DNA from: JAUNBN01 sp036645935
Lineage (GTDB): Bacteria > Bacillota > Clostridia > Oscillospirales > Ruminococcaceae
DNA length: 64,000 nt
Direction: 5' to 3'
Assembly: GCA_036645935.1 (NCBI GenBank)
Contig: JAVXNE010000009.1
Location: 1-64,000, forward strand
In this document: positions 1-7,581 of the stretch, one piece after another
How the letters are laid out: each line of letters begins with the position of its first letter
Numbering within the stretch: position 1 is the stretch's first letter
Made by a program: the position numbers and the translations under genes
Notes under the pieces: model-generated
What the model was told of the DNA's origin: nothing
What the model saw: only the letters and a program-made list of their open reading frames with translations
The model's database searches: none

Positions 1-67
1 AGCCCGGGTCAGAATGAAGGGCAAGATTCGTGCCATCCGGTATCGTTTTAAAGGTTTTATCCGGCAT
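1..67 (-). pseudogene. IS3-family transposase OrfB fragment, cut by the window edge
   Basis: Read on the minus strand, the frame from 67 towards 1 gives a peptide containing IPDGTNLALHSDPG. This matches the segment of IS150-type OrfB integrases around the conserved HSDQGW motif, here changed to HSDPG. It starts 26 bases after the stop of an OrfA fragment, whereas in a complete element about 1 kb of orfA and orfB lies between these two parts. The copy is therefore an internal-deletion derivative. No catalytic DDE region can be judged because the window ends here. Confidence 0.6.
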
Positions 68-92
68 TATTGTCGCGCCGCCTCGCAGCAGC

Positions 93-173
93 TTAACCCT
101 CTTTGCGCATCGTCTCAATCACCATTACTTTGAATTCTGGTGTATATCGATTGTTTGGCACGCCTTTTAGCAT
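93..173 (-). pseudogene. IS3-family transposase OrfA N-terminal fragment
   Basis: The 26-codon minus-strand frame contains NNRYTPEFKVMVIETMRKEG and then stops at 93-95. This is the characteristic start of IS3/IS150-group OrfA helix-turn-helix proteins, which are normally about 100 to 170 residues long. The rest of orfA is gone and an OrfB fragment follows directly, so the element is dead. The start ATG at 171-173 lies just inside the terminal sequence at 181-200. Confidence 0.65.
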
Positions 174-180
174 AGAAAAA

Positions 181-229
181 CACCCCAATAGTTAGACAGT
201 ATACCGTACTGAATAACTTTTGGGGTGCT
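181..229. repeat. Inverted repeat at the end of the IS remnant
   Basis: CACCCCAATAGTTA at 181-194 pairs with TAACTTTTGGGGTG at 216-229 with one mismatch. The left arm reads outward as TGTCTAACTATTGGGGTG, a sequence typical of the terminal region of IS150-like elements. The pair could be two abutting element ends, or a hairpin that blocks transcription entering the element. Confidence 0.5.
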
Positions 230-829
230 GTTTAATGTTTCCGACCGTTCCGGTATTTTATTTGAAATGCTCTTCTCAGCCGCCGATGGATCTTTCATGT
301 GACATCAATGTAATTTGCTAAGGCGGTTTTACCGCCTACATCTTTGCCGACCGGATATCTCAAGACACGGGATGAGAGTAATGCACCAGCTGTTTAAGAA
401 ATGATTGCACCTCATGTAAAACAAACCGTAAGCGTTTATCTATTATGGGGTCCAAAACAAGAGTAGTATTATTAAAGTGAGCTTCGAAAATATTAATATC
501 ATGGCATTACAAGCAAAAATTATGGTTAATGGCGTGATTCAAGTTGCCGCTTGTTGATCCAATTTTCTGAAGTTGTAAAAATGTGACAAATGATGTGAAC
601 TCGCATTAAGTCACGATTCAATATGAGAAAAATCTCTTATCAATTTGCTTAGTCGCGCCGTTTGTTCATACTTAAAACTTGCCCGTCATCCAGGCGAGTT
701 TTCACTTGAAGATCGCACCTGACTTCAAGTGAAATAATTTCCTCTGTTGCCAATAATTTCAAGCTGTTTTGCACTGTCATATACCGCCAATACTTAAAGC
801 AGTAAACAACAGAGGCGGTGGTCATCTTG
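230..829. other. Intergenic region, no convincing gene
   Basis: I see no gene in this stretch. It contains one perfect 12-bp inverted repeat (TTTCACTTGAAG at 700-711 and CTTCAAGTGAAA at 723-734) about 95 bp upstream of the sigG start. The repeat is not followed by a T-run, so it looks more like an operator or mRNA structure than a terminator. I could not identify a confident sigma-F or sigma-G type promoter. Confidence 0.5.
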
Positions 830-1612
830 ATGTGCGGGAAAGTTGAAATTTGCGGGGTTGATACGTCAAAATTGCCTGTAATGAAAGAACGCGATAAGAT
901 AGAATTGATAGCTAAAGCACAGCAAGGAGACGCGAGCGCACGAAACTCGTTGGTGTGCGGAAATCTCAGACTGGTGCTGTCTGTCATACAACGATTTTTA
1001 AATCGCGGAGAACTGCCTGACGACCTGTTTCAAGTAGGGTGCATCGGTCTTATTAAGGCGATCGACAACTTTGATCTTGAGCATGGGGTTCGCTTTTCAA
1101 CATACGCTGTACCTATGATAATCGGTGAGGTTCGTCGCTTTTTGCGGGACAACAACACAGTTCGCGTCAGCAGATCGCTGCGGGACACCGCGTATCGTGC
1201 CATGCAAACCCGTGAAAAACTTCAAAGAGAAAAAGCAAGCGAACCATCTGTGCGTGACATTGCCCGCGCACTCGGGGTAGAGGTGTGCGACGTCGTGTTG
1301 GCACTTGAGGCTGTCGTCGAACCGGTATCATTATATGAGCCGCTGTATTCAGACGGCGGCGACGAGATGTGCGTTTTTGATCAGGTCGGTGCATTGACCG
1401 ATACAGAGGATGACTGGCTGTGTGAGATCGCGTTTCGGAAGGCTATTGACCACCTTTCCGACCGTGAACGCGATATTATCAGACTGAGATTTATCGGTGG
1501 GCGCACCCAGATGGACGTGGCATGTAAAATCGGAATAAGCCAAGCGCAGGTCAGTCGCTTGGAAAAGTGCGCGCTTGAGCGAATCAAGCGAGAGGTATGC
1601 GTTTCTGAATAA
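830..1612 (+). CDS. sigG: RNA polymerase sporulation sigma factor SigG
   Basis: SigG directs RNA polymerase in the forespore after engulfment. The 260-residue product begins with the family signature KVEICGVDTSKLPV, followed by region 2 (NLRLVLSVIQRF, DDLFQVGCIGLIKAIDNFD, FSTYAVPMIIGE, about residues 45-110), region 3, and a region 4 helix-turn-helix (TQMDVACKIGISQAQVSRLE, about residues 222-241). Length matches Bacillus SigG (260). An in-frame GTG at 818 would extend it by four residues, but the GGCGGTGG stretch lies too close to that codon and suits ATG 830 better. In Bacillus, spoIIGA and sigE precede sigG. Here neither is upstream; the left neighbour is a dead IS copy. Confidence 0.95.
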   Translation: MCGKVEICGVDTSKLPVMKERDKIELIAKAQQGDASARNSLVCGNLRLVLSVIQRFLNRGELPDDLFQVGCIGLIKAIDNFDLEHGVRFSTYAVPMIIGEVRRFLRDNNTVRVSRSLRDTAYRAMQTREKLQREKASEPSVRDIARALGVEVCDVVLALEAVVEPVSLYEPLYSDGGDEMCVFDQVGALTDTEDDWLCEIAFRKAIDHLSDRERDIIRLRFIGGRTQMDVACKIGISQAQVSRLEKCALERIKREVCVSE

Positions 1613-2204
1613 TCTTATCTGTTGAAGTTATTGACTCCCTCAGTGAGTTAGTTTTATACTATTAAGTTAAACCCGGTGCGCTTGAAATTTAAGGCCAAAT
1701 AATTTCACTAATTCAAAACAGGTAATAAAAAGCCTCTTCTTTCGACCCTTTCTGACTGCGCTGATTATCTCGGTGGAGGAGCTGTGGCTTTTGATGTCGT
1801 TGTGTAGACACTGTCTGATTGAAAATATTTATGTGGAATGTCGCACACTGTTTCTAAGCGGCGTTGTGATTGTTTTAAGATTGAGGCGCGCACTCTCCAG
1901 TCTAAATGAAGACAACGCTTCAATGTACGGCCGCCGTCTGCCACTGCATTTCAACATCCTTTACAGGACGCTTTTTGACATCACATCGAACTTGTGCATA
2001 ACCACTGTGCTTGTTAATTGGAAAATGCTCTGGGCAAGATAAAAGAGCCTGTTATGTTACACATAACAGGCTCTTTTTGCGAGACGATTTATTAATTGAG
2101 TTTATCAAACTGCGCAATTTCATGGTAAAAAATGTTCGCTCTGCATTTTAAACGCAGCGAGATTTTGTAACTCTTTGGGAAAATCACGCGTTCCCGATAT
2201 GCCG
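1613..2204. other. Intergenic region, no convincing gene
   Basis: Apart from the terminator at 2041-2078 I see no supported feature. A rightward open frame at 1773-2042 has no ribosome binding site and an atypical composition, so I do not call it a gene. Confidence 0.5.
2041..2078. terminator. Bidirectional intrinsic terminator
   Basis: A perfect hairpin (AGAGCCTGTTATGT, loop TAC, ACATAACAGGCTCT) is followed by TTTTT on the plus strand and preceded by AAAA, which gives a T-run on the minus strand. It can end sigG-side transcription and leftward transcription from tyrS. Confidence 0.85.
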
Positions 2205-3431
2205 CTATTTTACAACCGCACGGTGAAAAATCTTTTTACCCTTTTTAATGATAACTCCGTCACCCGCAAGCTGTGCTGCCGATATTGCGGAGTTGACATC
2301 GGTTATCTTGGCATCCGCAATTACCAGACCTCCCTGCTCTATCAGCCTCCTGCCCTCGGCGCGCGAGGTGGTGAGCTTGCACTTGACGAGCAGATCAAGC
2401 GCGGAAATCCCTCCGTTCTCAAGATCTTTTTCGACAATCTCGGTCGATGGCATGTGCGCGAGATCCCCACCTGTGGAGAAGAGGGCACGTGCCGCGTCGA
2501 GTGCTTTCTGCGCATCTTCTGTGCTGTGCACTGTCGACGTGAGCTCAAATGCGAGCAGTTCTTTTGCGGCGTTAAACTGTTCCCCGCCCTGTTTTTCAAA
2601 GGCAGAAATATCCTCAAGAGGCACGTCGGTGAGCAGCCGCAGACACTTGCATACATCGGCGTCGTCGACATTGCGCCAGTACTGGAAGAAGTCATAAGGA
2701 GACGTCTTTTCAGGATCGAGCCAAACCGCTCCGTTTTCAGTTTTGCCCATCTTGTTGCCGTCCTTGTTCGCGAGCAGCGTGAACGTCATGCCGAAAACCT
2801 CTGCGGAAGACATTTTGCGAACCAGCTCAACGCCGCCGATAATGTTGGACCACTGGTCGTTGCCACCGAGCTGCATCTTGCATCCAAGTTCCTTGTTCAA
2901 ATGGTAGAAATCGTAGCTTTGCATGAGCATGTAGTTGAACTCAAAGAACGAAAGACCTTTTTCAAGCCGCGATTTAAAGCACTCTGCCGCCAGCATGCGA
3001 TTGACAGAAAAGTGAATTCCAACCTCACGCATAAACTCGATGTACTTTAGGTTTAGCAACCAGTCGGCATTGTTGACAACAAGTGCATTTCCGTCAGAAA
3101 AATCAATAAATTTTGACATCTGTCTCCGGAAACACTCGGCGTTGTGAGCGATTGTTTCACTGCTCATCATTTTTCTCATGTCGCTTTTGCCGCTGGGATC
3201 TCCAACGAGCGTTGTGCCTCCGCCCAGCAACACAATGGGTCTGTGACCCGCCTGTTGAAGTCTGCGCATGACGATCATCTGTAAAAAGTGACCGACGTGC
3301 AGACTGTCAGCTGTAGCGTCAAATCCTATATAAAAAGTGACGCGTTCTTTACCCAACAACTCGCGAATTTTTTCGGCATCGGTGGTCTGCTCAACGAGAC
3401 CCCTCGATGCAAGTGTGTCAAAAACATTCAT
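2205..3431 (-). CDS. tyrS: Tyrosyl-tRNA synthetase
   Basis: This class I synthetase charges tRNA-Tyr with tyrosine. The 408-residue protein has the Rossmann-fold HIGH motif as HVGH (about residues 45-48), the KMSKS-type loop as KMGKT (about 228), and a C-terminal S4-like RNA-binding domain (KCKLTTSRAEGRRLIEQGG, about 335-355). An ATG exists seven codons upstream at 3452, but it sits directly on a TATAAT sequence, while ATG 3431 has GGAGAA eight bases before it, so I chose the latter. Expression is expected to be controlled by the T-box leader upstream, which senses uncharged tRNA-Tyr. Confidence 0.97.
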   Translation of the reverse strand: MNVFDTLASRGLVEQTTDAEKIRELLGKERVTFYIGFDATADSLHVGHFLQMIVMRRLQQAGHRPIVLLGGGTTLVGDPSGKSDMRKMMSSETIAHNAECFRRQMSKFIDFSDGNALVVNNADWLLNLKYIEFMREVGIHFSVNRMLAAECFKSRLEKGLSFFEFNYMLMQSYDFYHLNKELGCKMQLGGNDQWSNIIGGVELVRKMSSAEVFGMTFTLLANKDGNKMGKTENGAVWLDPEKTSPYDFFQYWRNVDDADVCKCLRLLTDVPLEDISAFEKQGGEQFNAAKELLAFELTSTVHSTEDAQKALDAARALFSTGGDLAHMPSTEIVEKDLENGGISALDLLVKCKLTTSRAEGRRLIEQGGLVIADAKITDVNSAISAAQLAGDGVIIKKGKKIFHRAVVK

Positions 3432-3494
3432 TTTGTAAGTTCTCCGTTTCATATATTATAACACGCGTCGCGATTTTCGCTTGCGCATCAGGCA

Positions 3495-3760
3495 AAATAA
3501 AAAACCCTTTTGCTCAAATAATGAGCAAAAGGGCGTTATTGTAACGCGATACCACCTTTTTTCAGACAAGCTCTTGCGAGAAAGTCCCTCGAGAGGTCAA
3601 ACAACCTCTTACGCTGTAACGTGCGCACACGGCATTTTGCGGCTCAAAGACCGTACTTCACTAATATGCGCCACTCGTCCGCTTCCACCAACCGCGGGCT
3701 CTCTTTGCCGTATCGCGCATCTGTTACTTGCTTGTCTCATCAAAGCCTTTTCTATATCAC
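3495..3760 (-). promoter_or_regulatory. T-box riboswitch leader of tyrS
   Basis: The minus strand shows the T-box antiterminator sequence AAGGTGGTATCGCG (3558-3545) and the stem I distal motifs AGAGAGC and GGTTGGTGGAAGCGG (around 3705-3680). A UAC tyrosine codon lies at 3655-3653 in the expected specifier position (GAAGUACGGUCUUU). The leader ends in a strong intrinsic terminator, CCCTTTTGCTCA...TGAGCAAAAGGG at 3533-3505 followed by TTTTTATTTT. Uncharged tRNA-Tyr should bind the leader, stabilise the antiterminator and allow tyrS transcription. Confidence 0.93.
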
Positions 3761-3767
3761 TGATGAT

Positions 3768-3796
3768 AGACTACACTACTGTTTTTCATTTGTCAA
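3768..3796 (-). promoter_or_regulatory. Sigma-A-type promoter of the tyrS T-box transcript
   Basis: TTGACA at 3796-3791 and TAGTCT at 3773-3768 are separated by 17 bp on the minus strand, giving a start near 3761. The -35 box overlaps the end of recN, so recN and tyrS appear to be independently transcribed in addition to any read-through. Confidence 0.65.
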
Positions 3797-5458
3797 CCCT
3801 TGCGCCAAAAGAAGCATCTCAGACGCGTTTTCAAGCGCGACGGGCGTGACGTTATCACCGGAAATAATGCGTGCAAGCTCGTGTATTCGTCCCTCACGAT
3901 CAAGCGGCAGAATGTCGGTAAATGTGCGTCCGTCTCGCACGCTCTTCTGTATGAGAAGATGTGAGTCGGAATAAGACGCTATCTGGGCGCTGTGTGTTAC
4001 GCAGATAGTTTGACGGGACTTTGAGCTCTCCTTCAGCTTTTGGCCGATACGTCCCGCGCTAGTGCCGCTGACACCGGTATCTATCTCGTCAAATATCAGT
4101 GTCCCGATGCTGTCCTTTTCTGCAAGCGCGTTTTTGACAGCGAGCATTATGCGCGACAGCTCACCGCCAGAAGCAATGCGCGACAGCGGCTTTGCGGGCT
4201 CTCCGGCGTTTGCAGACACAAGGAATTCCACCGTGTTGCGACCGTGATGATTAAGTTTTCCGCTCTTGCAATCGACCTCAAAGGAAACGCCTGGCATGTT
4301 GAGAAACTCAAGCTCGTCCTTGATTTTTCGTTCAAATACTGGAAACGCGGTGCGGCGTTTTGTTTCAAGCTGCTCCGCCCGTTCTCCCACATCCTTTAAA
4401 AGTTTATCGCAGCGTGCTCGCAGCGCAGCGAGCCTCTCTTCCGATGAGGATATCTCCGACAATTCAGTCTGCGCGTTTGAAAGAAATTGCAAAATTTCTT
4501 CGATGCTTGACCCATATTTTGATTTGAGCTTGTAAATCAAATCAAGCCTCTCCTCAATATCTTCAAGCTGATCCGGGTCATAATCAAAGCTATCGAGCCA
4601 TGAACCTAGATCCGAAGCAGCGTCGGAAAGAATGTAGTAACTCTCCGAAAGGCGCACGGCGTAGCTGTCAACGTCATTGTCAACACCCTCCACCTCGGCG
4701 AGTTTCAAAGACGCGTCGTAAATTGCCGATAGCGCGCCGTCCTCCTGCGATGCTCCGGAAAGCGCGTCACGTGCATATTCAACCGCCGCAAGTATCTTTT
4801 CCGAATTGCGAATCAGCGAGCGTCTTGATATCAGCTCGTCATCCTCTCCAATCTCAAGTTGCGCCTTTTCTATCTCGTCAATCTGATACTTCAAAAGATC
4901 GGTGCGCCTGGCTTTCTGGTCATCGTCCATATTGACAGAATCCAACTCGCGTTTTGCCGCAAGCAGTTCGCCGAAAATCTTGTCGTAGTCCGCAACTTCC
5001 CCGAGCAACTCGGCGAAGGCGTCTATGATATCAATGTGCTTGTCGGGGTTGAGAAGATCCTGATTGTCGTGCTGCCCGTGTATATTTATAAGGCCTGAGC
5101 ACACGTCTCTGACGGTTGCTGCCGTTGCCGGCTTACCGTTTATGCGGCACTGGCTCTTTCCGTCGGCAGTTATCTCGCGGTGTAAAATCAGCTCGCCATC
5201 GCATTCGTATCCCTGATTTGAAACCGAACTTGAAAAATCTGGGTCGACGTCGGTGAACGTCGCCCATATTATTGAGCGCTCCGCACCGGAGCGCACAATC
5301 TCCCGTGTTGTGCGATTGCCCAGTATCGCGTTGATCGAATCGATGAGTATCGATTTTCCCGCGCCGGTCTCTCCTGTAAGAACGTTTAGTCCCGAGGAGA
5401 ATTCAACCGTCGCACGCTCGATTACCGCGACATTTTCTATGTTCAGTTCACGAAGCAT
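3776..5458 (-). CDS. recN: DNA repair ATPase RecN
   Basis: RecN is an SMC-like ATPase recruited early to DNA double-strand breaks. The 560-residue protein has the Walker A motif GETGAGKS at residues 29-36. A long charged coiled-coil arm region (about 150-370) follows, then the ABC signature region (LSRIASGGELSRIMLA) and a Walker B (TLIFDEIDTGVSG, about 465). Length is typical (about 550-570). It is the last gene of the leftward block and lies 18 bp after argR, the same argR-recN order seen in Bacillus. Confidence 0.97.
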   Translation of the reverse strand: MLRELNIENVAVIERATVEFSSGLNVLTGETGAGKSILIDSINAILGNRTTREIVRSGAERSIIWATFTDVDPDFSSSVSNQGYECDGELILHREITADGKSQCRINGKPATAATVRDVCSGLINIHGQHDNQDLLNPDKHIDIIDAFAELLGEVADYDKIFGELLAAKRELDSVNMDDDQKARRTDLLKYQIDEIEKAQLEIGEDDELISRRSLIRNSEKILAAVEYARDALSGASQEDGALSAIYDASLKLAEVEGVDNDVDSYAVRLSESYYILSDAASDLGSWLDSFDYDPDQLEDIEERLDLIYKLKSKYGSSIEEILQFLSNAQTELSEISSSEERLAALRARCDKLLKDVGERAEQLETKRRTAFPVFERKIKDELEFLNMPGVSFEVDCKSGKLNHHGRNTVEFLVSANAGEPAKPLSRIASGGELSRIMLAVKNALAEKDSIGTLIFDEIDTGVSGTSAGRIGQKLKESSKSRQTICVTHSAQIASYSDSHLLIQKSVRDGRTFTDILPLDREGRIHELARIISGDNVTPVALENASEMLLLAQGLTNEKQ

Positions 5459-5476
5459 ATCACAATTCCCTCAAGT

Positions 5477-5932
5477 TCAGATTAAAGCGCCAAGCTCGCG
5501 CGCGAGTTCTTTTGCGCTCTCAGGCGTCTCGGCAGCCGCAAAGATGGTGTCGTCACCGGCAATTGTGCCGACAACGTGGGAGAAGCTCATCGTGTCGAGC
5601 GCAGCGCATGCAGCGTTTCCCATACCTGTATAGCATTTGAGCACAACGATATTGCCCGCAGTTGCAACCTTGATCACCGATTCGTGAAAGATGGTGCGAA
5701 ACTTCTCAGTAAATGCGCTCGCCGCTGTTTCCCCGGGAGCCGCATAGAATGAGCGTCCGCTGTCGTCTGTCTGCTTGACGAGCCGAAGTTCCTTGATGTC
5801 GCGAGACACCGTTGCCTGCGTCACCGCAAAATTTCGCTCGCGAAGACGCAGGAGCAGTTCATCCTGAGTTCCGATACATTGCTCTTTAATAAGCCGAGAT
5901 ATCTCGTTGAGCCGAGAAGATTTAATGGTCAC
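5477..5932 (-). CDS. argR: Arginine repressor ArgR/AhrC
   Basis: ArgR is a hexameric arginine-dependent regulator of arginine biosynthesis and catabolism. The 151-residue product has an N-terminal winged helix (residues 1-65, with TVSRDIKELRLVK) and a C-terminal oligomerisation and arginine-binding domain bearing GTIAGDDT (about residues 123-130). Its ATG overlaps the nadK stop codon by four bases, so it is translationally coupled to nadK. No arginine genes lie in the window, so its targets are elsewhere. Confidence 0.96.
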   Translation of the reverse strand: MTIKSSRLNEISRLIKEQCIGTQDELLLRLRERNFAVTQATVSRDIKELRLVKQTDDSGRSFYAAPGETAASAFTEKFRTIFHESVIKVATAGNIVVLKCYTGMGNAACAALDTMSFSHVVGTIAGDDTIFAAAETPESAKELARELGALI

Positions 5933-6765
5933 TCTCTCCTTCCGGATATTTCTTTGAATAAAACGTCGTAAAAGTTGCGCTTATTTGACACGAGTAGTTT
6001 TAGCGTGCGCTTGCTGAGCTTCACTGTTATCTCGGTTCCGTCCGAGCATTCCACGTATTCACCTCCGTCTACCGAAATATAAAACGTATTTGCAAACCGC
6101 CGAGCCGGTATGACGCGGACAGGTGAATCGCCCGCAAACACATGGCTCCGCGAAAAAAGCGAATGAGAACAGATGGGGGTGACGATCATAGCGCGCATCG
6201 ATGGGTCAGTTATCGGCCCGCCTGCGGAAAGTGAATAACCGGTTGAACCTGTCGGTGTCGAGATTATAAGTCCATCGGCGCGCAGACTTCCGAGGTTGTT
6301 GTTGCCGTACATCAGCTCAAACTCAATCGTTTTGGAGAAATCAGTTTTATTAACAGTGACATCGTTGAGCGCAATTCCAGCTTTTCTGCCGCTGTGACAA
6401 ACCTCAAGCAACGCACGTCGCGAGTGCGTGAGGTTATTGAGGTCATTGAGAGTAATTGTCGGAATATCCGATGCGTCAAAAGCGCACAGAAAGCCCACTC
6501 TTCCGGCATTTATTCCAAAAATAGGCTTGTCAAGCGCAATGGCAAGCTGCGCCGCGCCGAGCATCGTGCCGTCTCCGCCCACAGCCACAATTGTGTCGAA
6601 CGACTCTTTGACCGCTGCCGAAATGTCACCTGCGCCCTCAAATAGTGAGACATTAGATGCATCGCACACACAGTCGATTCCGAGAGACGCAAAACATGCA
6701 GACGCCTCCCGCGCACTCTCAACACTGCGCTCACTCTCGGGCTTTATATAAAAATAAAACGTCAT
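5929..6765 (-). CDS. nadK: NAD kinase
   Basis: NAD kinase phosphorylates NAD to NADP. The 278-residue protein contains the GGDGT nucleotide-binding motif (about residue 63), the NE/D-type motif LNDVTVNK (about 131) and the conserved GSTGYSLSAGGP loop (about 171). The length is usual for the family. It lies between tlyA and argR, as in many Clostridia and in Bacillus. Confidence 0.96.
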   Translation of the reverse strand: MTFYFYIKPESERSVESAREASACFASLGIDCVCDASNVSLFEGAGDISAAVKESFDTIVAVGGDGTMLGAAQLAIALDKPIFGINAGRVGFLCAFDASDIPTITLNDLNNLTHSRRALLEVCHSGRKAGIALNDVTVNKTDFSKTIEFELMYGNNNLGSLRADGLIISTPTGSTGYSLSAGGPITDPSMRAMIVTPICSHSLFSRSHVFAGDSPVRVIPARRFANTFYISVDGGEYVECSDGTEITVKLSKRTLKLLVSNKRNFYDVLFKEISGRRE

Positions 6766-6783
6766 GAAAAGTCTCCATTCGGA

Positions 6784-7581
6784 TTAGTCGAGCATTTTGT
6801 GCGCCGCTACCACAGCCGCTTTGATATCAATATCCACATTGGGTTGTGCGGATTTTTGGGCGCAAACAAGGTATTCTATGTTTCCCTGCGGCCCTTTAAT
6901 CGGAGAATGAGTCAGACCGAGCACTGAAAGCCCGTTGTCCTCAAGGAAACCGAACACGCGCTCAATAACCTCCACATGCACTGTCGGATCGCGCACAACC
7001 CCCTTTTTTCCGACCTTTTCCTTTCCCGCTTCAAATTGTGGCTTTATGAGCAACGTGCAGCGCCCACCATTCTTCAGAAGAGGGGCAAGTGCCGGCAAAA
7101 TAAGAGAGAGCGATATAAAAGATACATCTGCCGATGCAAAATCCAGCAGCTCTGGAATCTGTTCCCTCGACAAGTTTCGGGCGTTGGTGCGTTCAAGACA
7201 GACAACACGCGAATCCTCGCGCAGTTTCCACGCAAGCTGCCCGTATCCGACATCAACGGAGTAAACTCGCAGGGCGCCGTTTTGCAGCATGCAGTCGGTG
7301 AATCCGCCGGTGGACGCGCCGATATCCGCGCATACAAGCCCTTCGAGTGACAGAGAAAATTCATCAACTGCCCGAGCGAGTTTTTTGCCGCCTCTGCTCA
7401 CAAAAGGACAGTCACTTCCCTTTATATCGATGACCGCATCCTCTGCAAAAGTCGCTCCGGCTTTGTCTGCGCGCTCTCCTGAGACGAACACAAGTCCCGC
7501 CATGATGAGCGCTCTTGCGCGCTCACGAGACTCGCACAGCCCATTTGAAACAAGCAGCACATCGAGCCGCGTACCCTTCAT
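6784..7581 (-). CDS. tlyA: TlyA family rRNA 2'-O-methyltransferase (hemolysin A type)
   Basis: TlyA proteins methylate ribosomal RNA at cytidine 2'-O positions. The 265-residue protein has an N-terminal S4 RNA-binding domain (RLDVLLVSNGLCESRERARA, residues 4-23 and onwards) and an FtsJ-like Rossmann domain with the SAM motif DIGASTGGFTDCML (about residue 90). Its ATG overlaps the dxs stop codon, implying coupled translation. 16S versus 23S specificity cannot be read from the sequence. Confidence 0.93.
   Translation of the reverse strand: MKGTRLDVLLVSNGLCESRERARALIMAGLVFVSGERADKAGATFAEDAVIDIKGSDCPFVSRGGKKLARAVDEFSLSLEGLVCADIGASTGGFTDCMLQNGALRVYSVDVGYGQLAWKLREDSRVVCLERTNARNLSREQIPELLDFASADVSFISLSLILPALAPLLKNGGRCTLLIKPQFEAGKEKVGKKGVVRDPTVHVEVIERVFGFLEDNGLSVLGLTHSPIKGPQGNIEYLVCAQKSAQPNVDIDIKAAVVAAHKMLD

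Noticed and set aside
1773..2042. 89-residue rightward frame after sigG
   Set aside because: No ribosome binding site, no recognisable features, and it ends at a terminator that serves neighbouring genes.
2175..3050. Long rightward open frame opposite tyrS
   Set aside because: It is antisense to a clear tyrS gene with all synthetase motifs; codon bias of the real gene keeps the other strand open.
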